Counted from the stretch's first letter, positions 52,446-62,743 are shown. The stretch is 64,000 bases of DNA from Clostridia bacterium (GCA_017452525.1 JAFTMG010000054.1:1-64000); one strand, 5' to 3'. Program-made: numbers and translations. The notes: generated by a model not told the origin, from the letters alone.

Positions 52446-55400
52446 TTACCTAAGAAAAAGATACAACGTCGTTTCGCGTATCAAGTAAGAAACTGTGGAT
52501 TGATCCAGCAAAGCGCGGGCGCGCTTGCTCTTGACCTGATTGCGTGCGCGCTCTACCAAACGATACGCGTTTCCGTAGATCTGCTGATACGCCACGTTGA
52601 CCGTGCCAACACTCGGGAAACGAACGCTGGCTACCAATTCTCCCATTTCATTCTTATCATATCGCTCTGCCGTTTCGGCAATGATGCGAATGATCTCAGA
52701 CTCCTGGTAGGAATCCAGATATGCGCGATGATAACGGTAGTACTCGTGATTGGTGTAGTGGAATTTCTCCAGATCGGGATAAAATTCCTTTCTTGGAATA
52801 TGCATGATTTTGGTCTCACCCGCAGGGTTGATAAACTCTTGATACGGCGAGCAGAAATAGTTATAGAAAATATTATTTTTCCAATCCTCTCCCGTCTTCG
52901 TGTCGGATGGATCTCCCCACGTAGCATCCAGATAATAGCAATATTTGCCGATCTTCAGAATATTAAAGGCGTGACAGTCTTCACCGATCGATTCACTGAT
53001 CACATATCCGCAAACAACACCTACCGACTGCAGCAAATATTGCATGGCAGCAGCATAACCGGCACATACCACCTTGTGCAACACAAGGGCACTGTGCAGC
53101 GAACGCAACGGATCATCCTGTGAACGATCCTTGTCCACGTGATTTTCCAATCCGACGGTATCGTAATCGGTGTTCAATATCAATCTGCGGTATATGGTCA
53201 GTACTGCCTGATACGGGTCTGTTTTTCGTGTGATCCCTTTGGTGAAGAACTTAGCTCCCCGACGCAGCTCCGCGCGCTTCTTATCTACCTGTTTGACGTC
53301 CAATTCACCATTGGGCAGCAGGCAACGGAATTTCAGACAGAATTGTCCCGTGCGGTTGTATTTGTCCACGTCGCCGTTCAGCTCTACCCAGAACAATTCC
53401 GGATAATCACAGCAAACCAACTTAAGGATATTGGATGCGGTTTTCCAACCGACATCCGAGATATCGATCGGTCCACACTTGTATTCATATGCATGGCGGA
53501 CCATATCATTGTATATTCGGATCTTCGGATTGGTCGCTTCATCCGCTTCATGAGGAAGGATCTTTTCACCTTCCGTTTTACGGCTGCGGAATAGTCCGCC
53601 GCGCTTGTTCCGATCTTTTTGCTTGTCGGTATCCTTTTCGGTATCGGTGTCCTTTTCGGTGTCCGTATCTTTTTCGGTATCCGTATCCTTTTCGGTTTCA
53701 TCCCGTTCTACTGCATCGTCATCGATCTCTTCCGCCTCGCCTGTATCGAGGTGCTGATTTCTCAGATAACGCTTCCAGAAGCGAGGGATCTTGTTGGGAT
53801 CGTAAAGACCGTCATAGGTGTCATCACCGAAAAAGTCGTCCTTCTTCTTGTCTTCTTCCTCTTCACCGTCCCGATCGTCGGAATCCTTGTCCCTGTCATC
53901 ATCAACGGAGGGATCCTTTTTGCGGTTCAGAAAAGCAAAGCTGGTATGAACGGTACCGTCTTCGTCGCGCAACGGAGTTTCTTCGGTCAGCGCCTTGGAA
54001 ACGTCCACGCCGACGTAAGCAGAGATCTCATCGATTTGCGTGCGGATCTCATCGCTGACATGCCGGTAAGTCCAATCAGCACTCTCGTGCGATCCCTGAC
54101 GACGCAGCCAAAGCAACTCCTCATAGTAGAGCTGCGCATCGGCATAAGGAATGATCAATCGGTGATCCGACTGCCACAGCTCGATCATACCGCGCAGCAG
54201 CGAGACGCGGGCATTATTGACGGGATCGTCCTGCTCCACGTAGATCGTACGCTCGGTGAGATCCGTGCGGTAATAATACTCGCTCAAGCACTGATCTTCC
54301 TCCAGATCATACACCGGATCAATGGCACAATCGGATAGACCGAGACCGATCTCGGGATAACGCTCACCCAGATATCTGCCCATCTCACCGTGAAGTGTTC
54401 GCAGGATCTCTACGGAATTTACTATCTCTCGGTGACATTCCGCGCATATGAGACGGTTGCGATCGAACAGTGAGTATCTACCGCTTTCCATCTGCTTATG
54501 GCAGAAAGCACACAGCTCCACCGTTTCATCCTCTTCCCCACCGTCATCCGCGGTCTGGTAATCTCGGTCACCCGAATCGGACAGGCGCAGATTATACCCA
54601 TCCAACAAACGGCAACAGCCTTCCAGATCAAAGCATTCGGGCATGCCTTTTCCGCCAAAATAGATATAATGCTCCATTCCGGGACGAGCCTTCAGCCAAC
54701 ACAGATAGGAATAGATATTTTCCAAGAACTCCCGCATATACGTGCCGAGGGGATCGTAGAACCAGTCGAGCGCGCCAACATCCTCCGCGCAGTCGTTGAT
54801 GATCAAAAGGGTAATACGGCAGTCATCGGTTTCCGCAAATTCCCCTTTCGCGTTCTGCAGGTAAGGATAAAGGGTGCGAATGCGGTCGATCTCATTTTTC
54901 GGCTCGTTGGAGCGGTCAAAGGGCAGTGGATCGCGAAGTAGCGGGACCACCGAGATCGCATGGTAAACGCCCGGGAAAATGGTGCGGGTAAACTCATTGA
55001 GGACAGCCGCCAGAAGCGCTCTCATGCCGTCGGTGCAATCCATACGCGCCTTCAGCTCCACCTTCATCACTCTGCCGTCCACATAGCTTCTGGTATGCGG
55101 CTTTTCCACATGAGGATTGCCGTCAAGTCCGGAGGGATGGTAGAAATCAAGCGTCTGCTTATCTGCGGTCTGACTGTAAAAGCCGTAGGTCTCAGCCGTA
55201 AATACCGCACTGCAAGGGGTCACACGGATCTCTTCCAGCATCAATCTGGTATTGTGCAACACGCCCACCTCTCTGTTGGTCGCAGGCGTCAGCTTTTCCA
55301 TCTTGTAGCGACGCAGATGCACCGTATCGAGAGAATTGCGTATCTTCACGTTTTCATTTCGCAGATGGATCACACGACCATCCTCGGAAATGTGCTCGAT

Positions 55401-58091
55401 CTCATATTCTGAATTGCGGTAGAGAATACTCTGCCCGGCAATGTATTCCAAATGTGTGCGGCTGGGATAGGTATCGATCTTGCCAAGCGAGATATCGTTG
55501 AGTCGGAGCTCCACTCGCTCGTTGCAGGCAAAGAGCGCTTTAAAGATCTCCTTGACGCGGTTGAATACCACATACTGCTCAACCGAGGTCGTATTGCCCA
55601 CCGTCTTGATCTGCTCGGTGATCAGATAAAAGTCCTTTGCGCGATTACCGACACTGCGGGCGCGGCAGGCAGACTCTTCTTCCTCGTTGTGCCAGATATC
55701 GCTGTCGCAAAGTCCCGCGATCAGATAAGCGGCAAGCTCGTTGGCATTGAGCTGATCCACTTCTCTGCCTTCCACTATGCGCTTACAAAATGCCGACGCA
55801 ACCACGTCTCCGCGCTCCTGCGAATAACGGATCACGCGACGCATCTGATCCTCAAAAGTGGAAAGCAACACACCGTCCTCTGTCGGCATATCGCAAAATA
55901 CGCGCAAGAGGGACAGCTTGTGGCGGTCCACATGCTCGGGAACCAACGGCTGAATGAAGGAGGAACGGTTGACAAAATCCTCCTTTGCCACACGGGACAC
56001 AAAATATTCTCTCAACAGATAAGGCTTGCTGAGAATGTGAACGATCGATTTCTCCTTGCCGCGGAAGCGCGTGCAGGCATAGATTGCCGCGGAAAGATTG
56101 CTTCTGCTATCGGAATAGATCATATAATTGACATCCGCGATGTCACGGTAAAGACGGTTGATCTCCACATTCCGCTTGGAAAGAAGCTCGCGGTCTGCAT
56201 GATCCAGGGGAGAATCGGTGATCACACGAACACCGTCCACTCCGTATTCGCAGGCAAGGTCTGCGATAATACATTCCAAACCGGTTCCCTTCTGACCGTA
56301 TTTCTGATAAATGCGGTGATTTTTGCTCTCCTGATTCCAAAGAATATAAGAAACGGTCTCATTTTCGCGGGCACTGCTGATGAACAGCACCGATTTTACG
56401 CCAAAAAATCTGGGAAGCGTGCTTGCAGCGAAGCCTTTATACAAATCCATGGAAAGGAAGATCATACGAATGCGATCCTTGGTAGCACGGCGCAGCTGTG
56501 CCGCGATCACGGGGCACACGTAACCGTCCATGGAGATCGCACGATCCGCGTCGACGAAGATGGCATTGGCGACCTCTTCGAAAAAGACAGGATATTGCTC
56601 GATCAGATCGCCGCACTTGAAATCTTCGGGCGATGCAATCAGAATATCCGCCTGATCCAACCGCTCATCCGCGGTACAGATGCGCCACCCCTTGGCGGGA
56701 GAGGATCCCGTAAGCCGGGTCAGGCGATCGTCGATATAAGTACGCAATGTTTCTCGCTCTGCCGGATCGGACACCACATATACCATGCGGGCACCGGACA
56801 ACAGGCGGATATAGGTGTAAGAAACCAGATATTCACCCAGCTCCGAATAGAAGGAAGCTGCAAAATAGACATGGTTATCCTCAAACACCAGATCCAGACA
56901 CTGCATGTAGCTACCTGCTACGCGTCCGGAGACACGCTTCATGCGATCTGCAATAAATCTCAGCGAGCTTTGATAGGTTCTGTTATGGGGTTCGTATTCG
57001 GGCAAGGTTGCCTGCTTTTCCTCAGGATAATAACGGATATAATGCTCTTCGTCAAAACGGCGGCGAAGCTCGAGCAAAAGCTCATCCAGCTTGGCATCCC
57101 GCTTCTTACGATCATCCTTTTTTTGATCCTCATCCTTTTTCCGCTGTTCGACCGTTTCCTTGCGGGGAGGCGTGCGGAAAATATTGCAGGTCTCCTGCAA
57201 GAACAGAAGAGACAGGATCGGATACAGATACCAGTCGCTGATACGGATCACATTCATCAGAAAATCGTACAGCTTATCCGGGATCTTGTAGGACGAGATC
57301 ATCATAAGACTAAAGATGGCGGAAAGATATACAAATCCGACCAGGATCACGAAGGTCTGCAGGACGATCCGTCCCCGCACGACCCATCGGCGTGCATACT
57401 CAAACTCCTCTCCCTCAAAAAAGAGTCCGTAGAAGAATTTTTCCGCCATATTGTATTCGGGCTTGGGGGTATTCTCTTCGTTGTTCTCATTTTCTTCCTC
57501 ATCGGGATCGGGGGCGTCTATAACCTCCTTTTCCTCGTCTGCCTTCGCATGGCGGCGATGGAAGAATTTCGGAACACGGAATCTTCGTCTCTTTTTCTTT
57601 TTTTGGTCGGGATCCGCCTCGGTACTCTGATCTGTTAAGCCCTCCGTATCCTCTTGTTCTCCCTGCTTTTTCTTGGAGCGTCTCGGGGCAAACCCATAGA
57701 ACGGATCAAGCAGCAGGCGCTTCAGCAGAGACTTCAATATGACATACACATACAAAAATACCAGATTCAGGATCAGCACACGGATCAGCAGGATCACAAA
57801 ATCCGCACGGGATCCGATTGCACGGTTCAACCAGTCGATGAAGCGAGCCACAAATCCGATTTTCCCTATGGTGGTGACAATAAAATCCAATACTGCAATC
57901 ACAAGGGCAATGATGGCAACCTCCAACAGGGAAAGAAGCAGGTACACCGCATTTTTCTTATTATGCGGTGCCTGATAGCGGAGTCTGTCTGCCAAGGAGA
58001 ACTGAGCAAGAGACTTTGGCAAGGACAGGAAGGGATAGATCATCAGAATGGCAAAGATCAAAAAGAACAACAGATTGACCACGACCATCAT
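52446..58091 (-). CDS. Giant membrane protein: degenerate YprA/MrfA-like helicase body, zinc finger and transglutaminase-like domain
   Basis: An 1881-aa protein. Residues 1-300 hold four to five membrane helices (about 3-22, 48-75, 98-125, 243-268, 285-300) split by a charged loop. Residues 390-800 resemble a superfamily 2 helicase that has lost Walker A: ILIASPEDF (483-491) sits where TPGR is expected, IFVDAD (511-516) where DEAD is, and IFLSMD where SAT is. Residues 880-1170 recall the region after the helicase in YprA/MrfA proteins (YIAGQSILYRNSEYEIEH, then LLIINDCAEDVGALDWFYD like DUF1998). CAFC and CAEC near 1190-1217 form a zinc finger. A TEKDTD repeat precedes a C-terminal transglutaminase-like fold with Cys about 1674 (HKVVCAGYAAAM), His about 1708 (DCHAFNIL) and Asp about 1722 (YLDATWGDP). 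It overlaps the 637-aa gene by ATGA. Domain calls are by eye. Confidence 0.68.
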   Translation of the reverse strand: MMVVVNLLFFLIFAILMIYPFLSLPKSLAQFSLADRLRYQAPHNKKNAVYLLLSLLEVAIIALVIAVLDFIVTTIGKIGFVARFIDWLNRAIGSRADFVILLIRVLILNLVFLYVYVILKSLLKRLLLDPFYGFAPRRSKKKQGEQEDTEGLTDQSTEADPDQKKKKRRRFRVPKFFHRRHAKADEEKEVIDAPDPDEEENENNEENTPKPEYNMAEKFFYGLFFEGEEFEYARRWVVRGRIVLQTFVILVGFVYLSAIFSLMMISSYKIPDKLYDFLMNVIRISDWYLYPILSLLFLQETCNIFRTPPRKETVEQRKKDEDQKKDDRKKRDAKLDELLLELRRRFDEEHYIRYYPEEKQATLPEYEPHNRTYQSSLRFIADRMKRVSGRVAGSYMQCLDLVFEDNHVYFAASFYSELGEYLVSYTYIRLLSGARMVYVVSDPAERETLRTYIDDRLTRLTGSSPAKGWRICTADERLDQADILIASPEDFKCGDLIEQYPVFFEEVANAIFVDADRAISMDGYVCPVIAAQLRRATKDRIRMIFLSMDLYKGFAASTLPRFFGVKSVLFISSARENETVSYILWNQESKNHRIYQKYGQKGTGLECIIADLACEYGVDGVRVITDSPLDHADRELLSKRNVEINRLYRDIADVNYMIYSDSRSNLSAAIYACTRFRGKEKSIVHILSKPYLLREYFVSRVAKEDFVNRSSFIQPLVPEHVDRHKLSLLRVFCDMPTEDGVLLSTFEDQMRRVIRYSQERGDVVASAFCKRIVEGREVDQLNANELAAYLIAGLCDSDIWHNEEEESACRARSVGNRAKDFYLITEQIKTVGNTTSVEQYVVFNRVKEIFKALFACNERVELRLNDISLGKIDTYPSRTHLEYIAGQSILYRNSEYEIEHISEDGRVIHLRNENVKIRNSLDTVHLRRYKMEKLTPATNREVGVLHNTRLMLEEIRVTPCSAVFTAETYGFYSQTADKQTLDFYHPSGLDGNPHVEKPHTRSYVDGRVMKVELKARMDCTDGMRALLAAVLNEFTRTIFPGVYHAISVVPLLRDPLPFDRSNEPKNEIDRIRTLYPYLQNAKGEFAETDDCRITLLIINDCAEDVGALDWFYDPLGTYMREFLENIYSYLCWLKARPGMEHYIYFGGKGMPECFDLEGCCRLLDGYNLRLSDSGDRDYQTADDGGEEDETVELCAFCHKQMESGRYSLFDRNRLICAECHREIVNSVEILRTLHGEMGRYLGERYPEIGLGLSDCAIDPVYDLEEDQCLSEYYYRTDLTERTIYVEQDDPVNNARVSLLRGMIELWQSDHRLIIPYADAQLYYEELLWLRRQGSHESADWTYRHVSDEIRTQIDEISAYVGVDVSKALTEETPLRDEDGTVHTSFAFLNRKKDPSVDDDRDKDSDDRDGEEEEDKKKDDFFGDDTYDGLYDPNKIPRFWKRYLRNQHLDTGEAEEIDDDAVERDETEKDTDTEKDTDTEKDTDTEKDTDKQKDRNKRGGLFRSRKTEGEKILPHEADEATNPKIRIYNDMVRHAYEYKCGPIDISDVGWKTASNILKLVCCDYPELFWVELNGDVDKYNRTGQFCLKFRCLLPNGELDVKQVDKKRAELRRGAKFFTKGITRKTDPYQAVLTIYRRLILNTDYDTVGLENHVDKDRSQDDPLRSLHSALVLHKVVCAGYAAAMQYLLQSVGVVCGYVISESIGEDCHAFNILKIGKYCYYLDATWGDPSDTKTGEDWKNNIFYNYFCSPYQEFINPAGETKIMHIPRKEFYPDLEKFHYTNHEYYRYHRAYLDSYQESEIIRIIAETAERYDKNEMGELVASVRFPSVGTVNVAYQQIYGNAYRLVERARNQVKSKRARALLDQSTVSYLIRETTLYLFLR
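53625..53699. repeat. 18-bp coding tandem repeat (TEKDTD)
   Basis: At least four imperfect 18-bp units encode TEKDTD repeats in the acidic linker before the transglutaminase-like domain. The units differ by synonymous changes, so copy number may vary between strains. Confidence 0.85.
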
Positions 58092-60001
58092 ATCATATCA
58101 CTTCCTTTCTTGGGAAACATCTCATCGATCGCATCGATTGAAAAAACACGGTAGACCTTATTTTTATCCGAGTCAATCGGCAGAGACGGGTCAAATTCCT
58201 CGCTCACGTCCACATTGGGGTCGCAAACGGGACGGATGTCCAACTGATTGAGCATGGCGCTCAGATGATCCTCCAGCGTCTCCAACATATTTTGATGATT
58301 CTTAATATTTCTGTTTTTTTCCAGATTTGCCTCATAAAGACAACGCAGACGGCGCAGTTCAAAACGCACCCGCTCAATATTGATCAGATCCACTTCATAT
58401 CTCCGACGGATCTGAGCCATGCATGCCCGCTCCTTTTGGAGACACTTTTGATAGCATTCGCACAAAAGCTTCTTCTCCCGATGCATGCGGAGCAATGCCG
58501 GAATACGCCACAGGAAAAGGCTGAAGAAAAACAGCACGGAAAACATCACCGCAAAATTCCCCAACAGAATGGCTGACGGCAAAACGGAGCCGGGATAGTA
58601 CGCCAGTTGAAGCGAAATATAGGGGATCAGCATAACAAGCAGTGTAGCGATCATAAACAGCAGATCTCCGCAAAAGCTGTGGCGCAAAGAAAGCTTCGCG
58701 CTGACATACCGATTGTAGATGGCATCCGCCTGCTCCATCTCCTCCGCATAATCTTGCTCAACACGGGCAGCGGTCAAGGTACGCTGGAAGCATTCGGAAA
58801 TTTCGTCCTGCTTCTTGGTTACCACCTGGCGATATATCGCCTGTGAGGGGCATTGCTTGGTAAGCACGAGACTGTTGGTCCGCACCATCTCGTCAAAATC
58901 TTCTTTTACGTCGATCTCGCGATTTTCATCGCGCTCGACAAGATACGCCGCCATGATCTGATCCATCTCGGCACTGTTCCGCAACGCGACATCCTCCGGC
59001 GATCTCTGGCAGATCTCACAGATATTTTGGTAGAGCACCTCCATGCTCCACCCCGAACAATTTCCGCCATCTTCCCCTTCCCCGCTCGTCAAAGGGGAGG
59101 AGTCGCCCAAGGAGGTCAACAGACCCACGTTTCCTTCCATAGAATAATAGTCGGAATCGTTTTCCTGAGCGACCTTCTTTGCCGCCTGGGTCTTATTCCA
59201 CGCTCTTTCCAGAACAGCGCGAAGACGGTCGGTATCCAATGAGGGGACACGAATGCTCCCCTCCCCGGGCAATGCTCTTTCCAATTCGTACAGACGGATC
59301 ATGTGAAGAGACAGGGACAGTGTGTCCAACGCGGCGCGCGCTTTTCCGCCACCGTATTGGGTAATGTAAAAATGGCGACGAATATTCGTTCGGTTACCGT
59401 TCCGATAGCGGAATGCTTCAAAAAATTCCGAAAAGGTCATTCGCTCCGCACCGTAAGGGTAGTCTCGTAAGCGAAGCTCCACCGATTCCTTTGGCGTGCA
59501 GTAAAGGCGGAAGGCGGCATACTTTTTCTCGGCGCCCGCCTCCGGAGCCTCCTCATCCTCACATCCCTCAAGGATCCGCGCGGCTTGTTCCTTGGCATTA
59601 TGAATATTGGATAGGTTTTCCCATTCCATGTTCTGTATATAGAAGACCTCGAAATCCTCCGCGCGCAGTTCGTTCCGATCTAACTGCCGTTGCAAACGAT
59701 CCGTCAGGTATGCTTCGATATACGGCACGTAGATCTCAACATCCACACCGTTTTCCTTGCCGGGCTCCTGTCTGGCGTACGGAACGCGAAGCCGATCGAA
59801 TGGATAAAAATCGATCAGAACCGCGATTCGAAAAGCCCCTGCACCCAGCACGCTCTGCTTTTCACAGATTATTTTGCCGTATTGCTCGATCTCGGAAAGC
59901 GAACAGTTGATCCAACGGATCTTATGATACCCCGCCATCTCAAACAGGCGATCGCTTTCAAATGTTTTGTTCCCCGAGGTGTTGATCACATAGGTCAGCA
60001 T
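58088..60001 (-). CDS. Coiled-coil membrane protein of the tubulin-like operon (637 aa)
   Basis: The N-terminal 160 residues form an alpha/beta domain without recognised family (MLTYVINTSGNKTFES, AFRIAVLIDFYPFDRL). Residues 165-430 are mostly helical. Two membrane helices lie at about 445-470 and 475-500, flanked on both sides by helical segments likely to form coiled coils (AARVEQDYAEEMEQADAIYN before, KNRNIKNHQNMLETLEDHL after). AAGGAG about 10 nt upstream supports the start, which lies inside the 3' end of the tubulin-like gene (44-bp overlap). The stop overlaps the next start by ATGA. The layout suits a membrane adaptor for the tubulin-like filament, but this is inference; no homologue is recognised. 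Confidence 0.65.
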   Translation of the reverse strand: MLTYVINTSGNKTFESDRLFEMAGYHKIRWINCSLSEIEQYGKIICEKQSVLGAGAFRIAVLIDFYPFDRLRVPYARQEPGKENGVDVEIYVPYIEAYLTDRLQRQLDRNELRAEDFEVFYIQNMEWENLSNIHNAKEQAARILEGCEDEEAPEAGAEKKYAAFRLYCTPKESVELRLRDYPYGAERMTFSEFFEAFRYRNGNRTNIRRHFYITQYGGGKARAALDTLSLSLHMIRLYELERALPGEGSIRVPSLDTDRLRAVLERAWNKTQAAKKVAQENDSDYYSMEGNVGLLTSLGDSSPLTSGEGEDGGNCSGWSMEVLYQNICEICQRSPEDVALRNSAEMDQIMAAYLVERDENREIDVKEDFDEMVRTNSLVLTKQCPSQAIYRQVVTKKQDEISECFQRTLTAARVEQDYAEEMEQADAIYNRYVSAKLSLRHSFCGDLLFMIATLLVMLIPYISLQLAYYPGSVLPSAILLGNFAVMFSVLFFFSLFLWRIPALLRMHREKKLLCECYQKCLQKERACMAQIRRRYEVDLINIERVRFELRRLRCLYEANLEKNRNIKNHQNMLETLEDHLSAMLNQLDIRPVCDPNVDVSEEFDPSLPIDSDKNKVYRVFSIDAIDEMFPKKGSDMI

Positions 60002-62702
60002 ATATCTGTGCTCTCCTTTCCGAAAGAAGAAGGACGATCGTTTCCGGCTCGCTTCTTGTTTCTTTTTGTTTCAAATTTTCGCCGGGCGATACAACAGATT
60101 CCGCCTTCGCCGACAGATGAATGCTCAAATGAGGATTCCAAATTTCCGTGCGACACTCGCTGTACTTAGCGAGCGCCTTTTGATAAGCCACGGCGCAGGG
60201 TGAGCGCGGCGGCGTTTCCCGCAACCATTCCAGATCGGCAAAGCGCATGCCCAGACTTTCACGGCAAAGCGTGAAGCGGTGGGGCGCTTGCTCCTCTGTA
60301 AAGACGACGCGGCAAGGAATGTTGCCGTATTGACCGAGAAGTGTTTCAACCGCCCGTGCGGCATCGCCTTCTCCGAAGATCTCCGGGTGCTTCTCCACGT
60401 ACGTTTTTTCCGCCGCGGGCAATATCAGAAGCGCGCGATGGCAAACAGCGTTTACCTCTCCGTCTCCCGTATGCGGAGGCGAAACATAATAATAGGTAGG
60501 ATACATGCCCTCCGCAAAGGCGTTGCGAAGCATATCGGGCGCATAGCAAGCCGCGCGATACAGCTGATGAAGAACGCTCTGCCCGGACAGATCCTCCGCA
60601 AAGCCACAGGCATGGCATTGCGTCTTCGCGGTCTGCCACAGGCGGTCATGCAGCTCCGTCAGCCAAGGGGTGATGGCAGTCATATGTTCTGTCGGTGCCG
60701 TCTCCATTGCCTCCCCCAAAAGCATCTCGCGCGCGACGATCTGCTCACGGTACTCGTCGCTCTCCCATGCCCGGTAGGATGCATACGTATCTGCCAATTC
60801 CGAATCACTGACGCCAACGTAGCGAACTCTGCCTCCTAAAGGCTGTTCTTTCACTTCCGGACGGGGTCGCTCGGTCAGCTCGGTCAGCGTGGCATACAAA
60901 CGGTAATAGGAATTCAAACGCGCACCGATCAAAGCAAGCGCGTGACGCAAATGATCCACGGTAAAGTGGCGGACCACTCGGTCGTGAACAAGCTTTACGT
61001 CCGCCATAAAAGCGGCGCGGTCATCGGCGGTCAATATCGCAACGCGGCGGTCCTGTGCATTTTCAAATCTGGTGAAGAGTCGGGTTGTGCCGAAGCGGCA
61101 GTACCGCCCTTTTCCCTCAGATGCCGACTCTGCGCGCAACCATTCGGCAGGCAACTGTGCCCCGCGAAGCATGGAGGAAACGGACTCCTCGTTCCCTGCC
61201 CCCAGCATCCGCTCGACCTCACGGTATGCCGTAGCCAGACGTACCAATGCCGCTGTGGGATGTAACACGCGTCCTTCGCGGCGAATCATTTCCTGCGAGA
61301 TCATCTGCGAGATCTGCTGCGTCAGCTCCTTCGTCTGCGAAGATCGCTCCATGCATTGGGTATAATGATCCGTCAGCCAAAGACGGCTTTGTGCCGCCTG
61401 CTCGGCAAACGGGCGATCCTCAATGCGGAACAGTCGGCGCCACGCGGCACGCACACCGCGAGGCTCTGTAACCGAGGCTTGCCACTGCGCGATGCGGTCC
61501 GTACTTTCGGTGTGAAAGCTCTCGCCAATACGGTCAGCGAGATGGGCGATCATCACAGGAATATCCTCCGCCATTCCCTCACACAGTGCATCCTGCAAGC
61601 ATGCCGCGGCATGTACCGCCTCTGCCAATGCCGATTCACGGTATCGGAACAGCAATCGGTTTTCATAAACACCGGCGCGGATCTGCGCCAGCGCACGGTC
61701 GGTCTGCTTTTGCATCGGCAGGATCTTCTCCTCCACGAGCGACTGCACAGAGCGATCGGCAATATAAGCTACAACGCGTTCCAACGGATAGACCGTGTGT
61801 GACAGGGTCCACTCCGCAAAGGGCGCATCGTTCGTTTTCTCAGTTTGTGCGACCGTCTCCCAGCCTTGCAGGCGGGCAATATCGGTCATCAGACGGGCGT
61901 AGTCCTCCACCGTGTGAAGTTCTGCCTGCTTGCGGCAGACGGCTACCTGCCCAAAGGGGCGGCACTGCTTCTCCTCATCATGGGCAAAATGGGAAAACAG
62001 GTCGCCGAAATACGGGTCATCCTTCCCACCAAAAGGCAGAGAAGTAATACCGTCGGCACTCTTCTCCTGCGAGGCGGGGGCAAACACCGACCGCCACTCT
62101 GCCATTGCGGCAAATGCGTTGGCGCGCGCGCGAAGCAGCTGTTCGTTGCCAAGCTTACCCTCAAGGATCTCCGGAGGTGCCAACACGGCGCGGATGGCGT
62201 TGACCTTGACGCCGCGTGCGGCAAGCTCTCTCGTGACATATAGGGTCAACGGGAGCAAAAGCCCCGACCCTGTTCCACCCGAGAGAGACGCAAGAATGCC
62301 AAGCTCCGCTTCCCCGCCCGTCTCGGCGGCAAAAGCAGCCAGCTCTCGATGCAACGCACCCTCCTCGGGACGTGCCAGATAAGCGGCAAAGGCGAGCATG
62401 GCTTTTTTGCGCCACATGCCCGCACCGTCATTCATATATTGAAAAGTGAACGAGGCAAACTCCACCCGTGTGGGGTCGCACGGGAACCATTTGCCGATTG
62501 CGGCGGCATCCAGATCGGCAAGCACCTTGTCAACCGTTCGGGGATCCGCCAAAGAAATGCTCTTCGCGTGTTGCAGAGCGTATTCGGTCGCACGGTCCGT
62601 ATCCACAGCCAGCACGCAAGCCTTGCCCGCTGTCTTCTCGGCAAGCAGCTCCGCCGCTGCACATCCGAGCTGACCGATGCCGATCCATATTTTTTTGCTC
62701 AT
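59958..62702 (-). CDS. Divergent tubulin/FtsZ-superfamily GTPase (Tubulin_2-like)
   Basis: A 914-aa protein whose first 250 residues match the FtsZ/tubulin GTPase fold. IGIGQLGCAAAELL (7-20) aligns with the glycine-rich N-terminal loop, VLAVDTD (30-36) with FtsZ IAVNTD, NDGAGMWRKKAML (91-103) with the GAGANP loop, and SLSGGTGSGLLLPL (139-152) is the tubulin signature G-G-T-G-S-G. The following 650 residues are helical and have no assigned domain. The last 110 residues, including TEIWNPHLSIHL near residue 850-860, align with a segment of the upstream partial gene. Its size is typical of the large tubulin-like (Tubulin_2) proteins, not of cell-division FtsZ. It is co-oriented with two membrane-protein genes. 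Confidence 0.82.
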   Translation of the reverse strand: MSKKIWIGIGQLGCAAAELLAEKTAGKACVLAVDTDRATEYALQHAKSISLADPRTVDKVLADLDAAAIGKWFPCDPTRVEFASFTFQYMNDGAGMWRKKAMLAFAAYLARPEEGALHRELAAFAAETGGEAELGILASLSGGTGSGLLLPLTLYVTRELAARGVKVNAIRAVLAPPEILEGKLGNEQLLRARANAFAAMAEWRSVFAPASQEKSADGITSLPFGGKDDPYFGDLFSHFAHDEEKQCRPFGQVAVCRKQAELHTVEDYARLMTDIARLQGWETVAQTEKTNDAPFAEWTLSHTVYPLERVVAYIADRSVQSLVEEKILPMQKQTDRALAQIRAGVYENRLLFRYRESALAEAVHAAACLQDALCEGMAEDIPVMIAHLADRIGESFHTESTDRIAQWQASVTEPRGVRAAWRRLFRIEDRPFAEQAAQSRLWLTDHYTQCMERSSQTKELTQQISQMISQEMIRREGRVLHPTAALVRLATAYREVERMLGAGNEESVSSMLRGAQLPAEWLRAESASEGKGRYCRFGTTRLFTRFENAQDRRVAILTADDRAAFMADVKLVHDRVVRHFTVDHLRHALALIGARLNSYYRLYATLTELTERPRPEVKEQPLGGRVRYVGVSDSELADTYASYRAWESDEYREQIVAREMLLGEAMETAPTEHMTAITPWLTELHDRLWQTAKTQCHACGFAEDLSGQSVLHQLYRAACYAPDMLRNAFAEGMYPTYYYVSPPHTGDGEVNAVCHRALLILPAAEKTYVEKHPEIFGEGDAARAVETLLGQYGNIPCRVVFTEEQAPHRFTLCRESLGMRFADLEWLRETPPRSPCAVAYQKALAKYSECRTEIWNPHLSIHLSAKAESVVSPGENLKQKETRSEPETIVLLLSERRAQIYADLCDQHLGEQNI

Positions 62703-62743
62703 GCGAAGGTCACCTCCGTCTTGGGTTTTGTTTTCGGGGGGGA

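Noticed and set aside
53625-53699. CRISPR-like array
   Set aside because: The repeats are contiguous, in-frame and lack spacers; they encode a charged linker.
59958-62702. Cell-division FtsZ
   Set aside because: The protein is far longer than FtsZ, its loops diverge beyond the GTPase signature, and no dcw-cluster genes are nearby.
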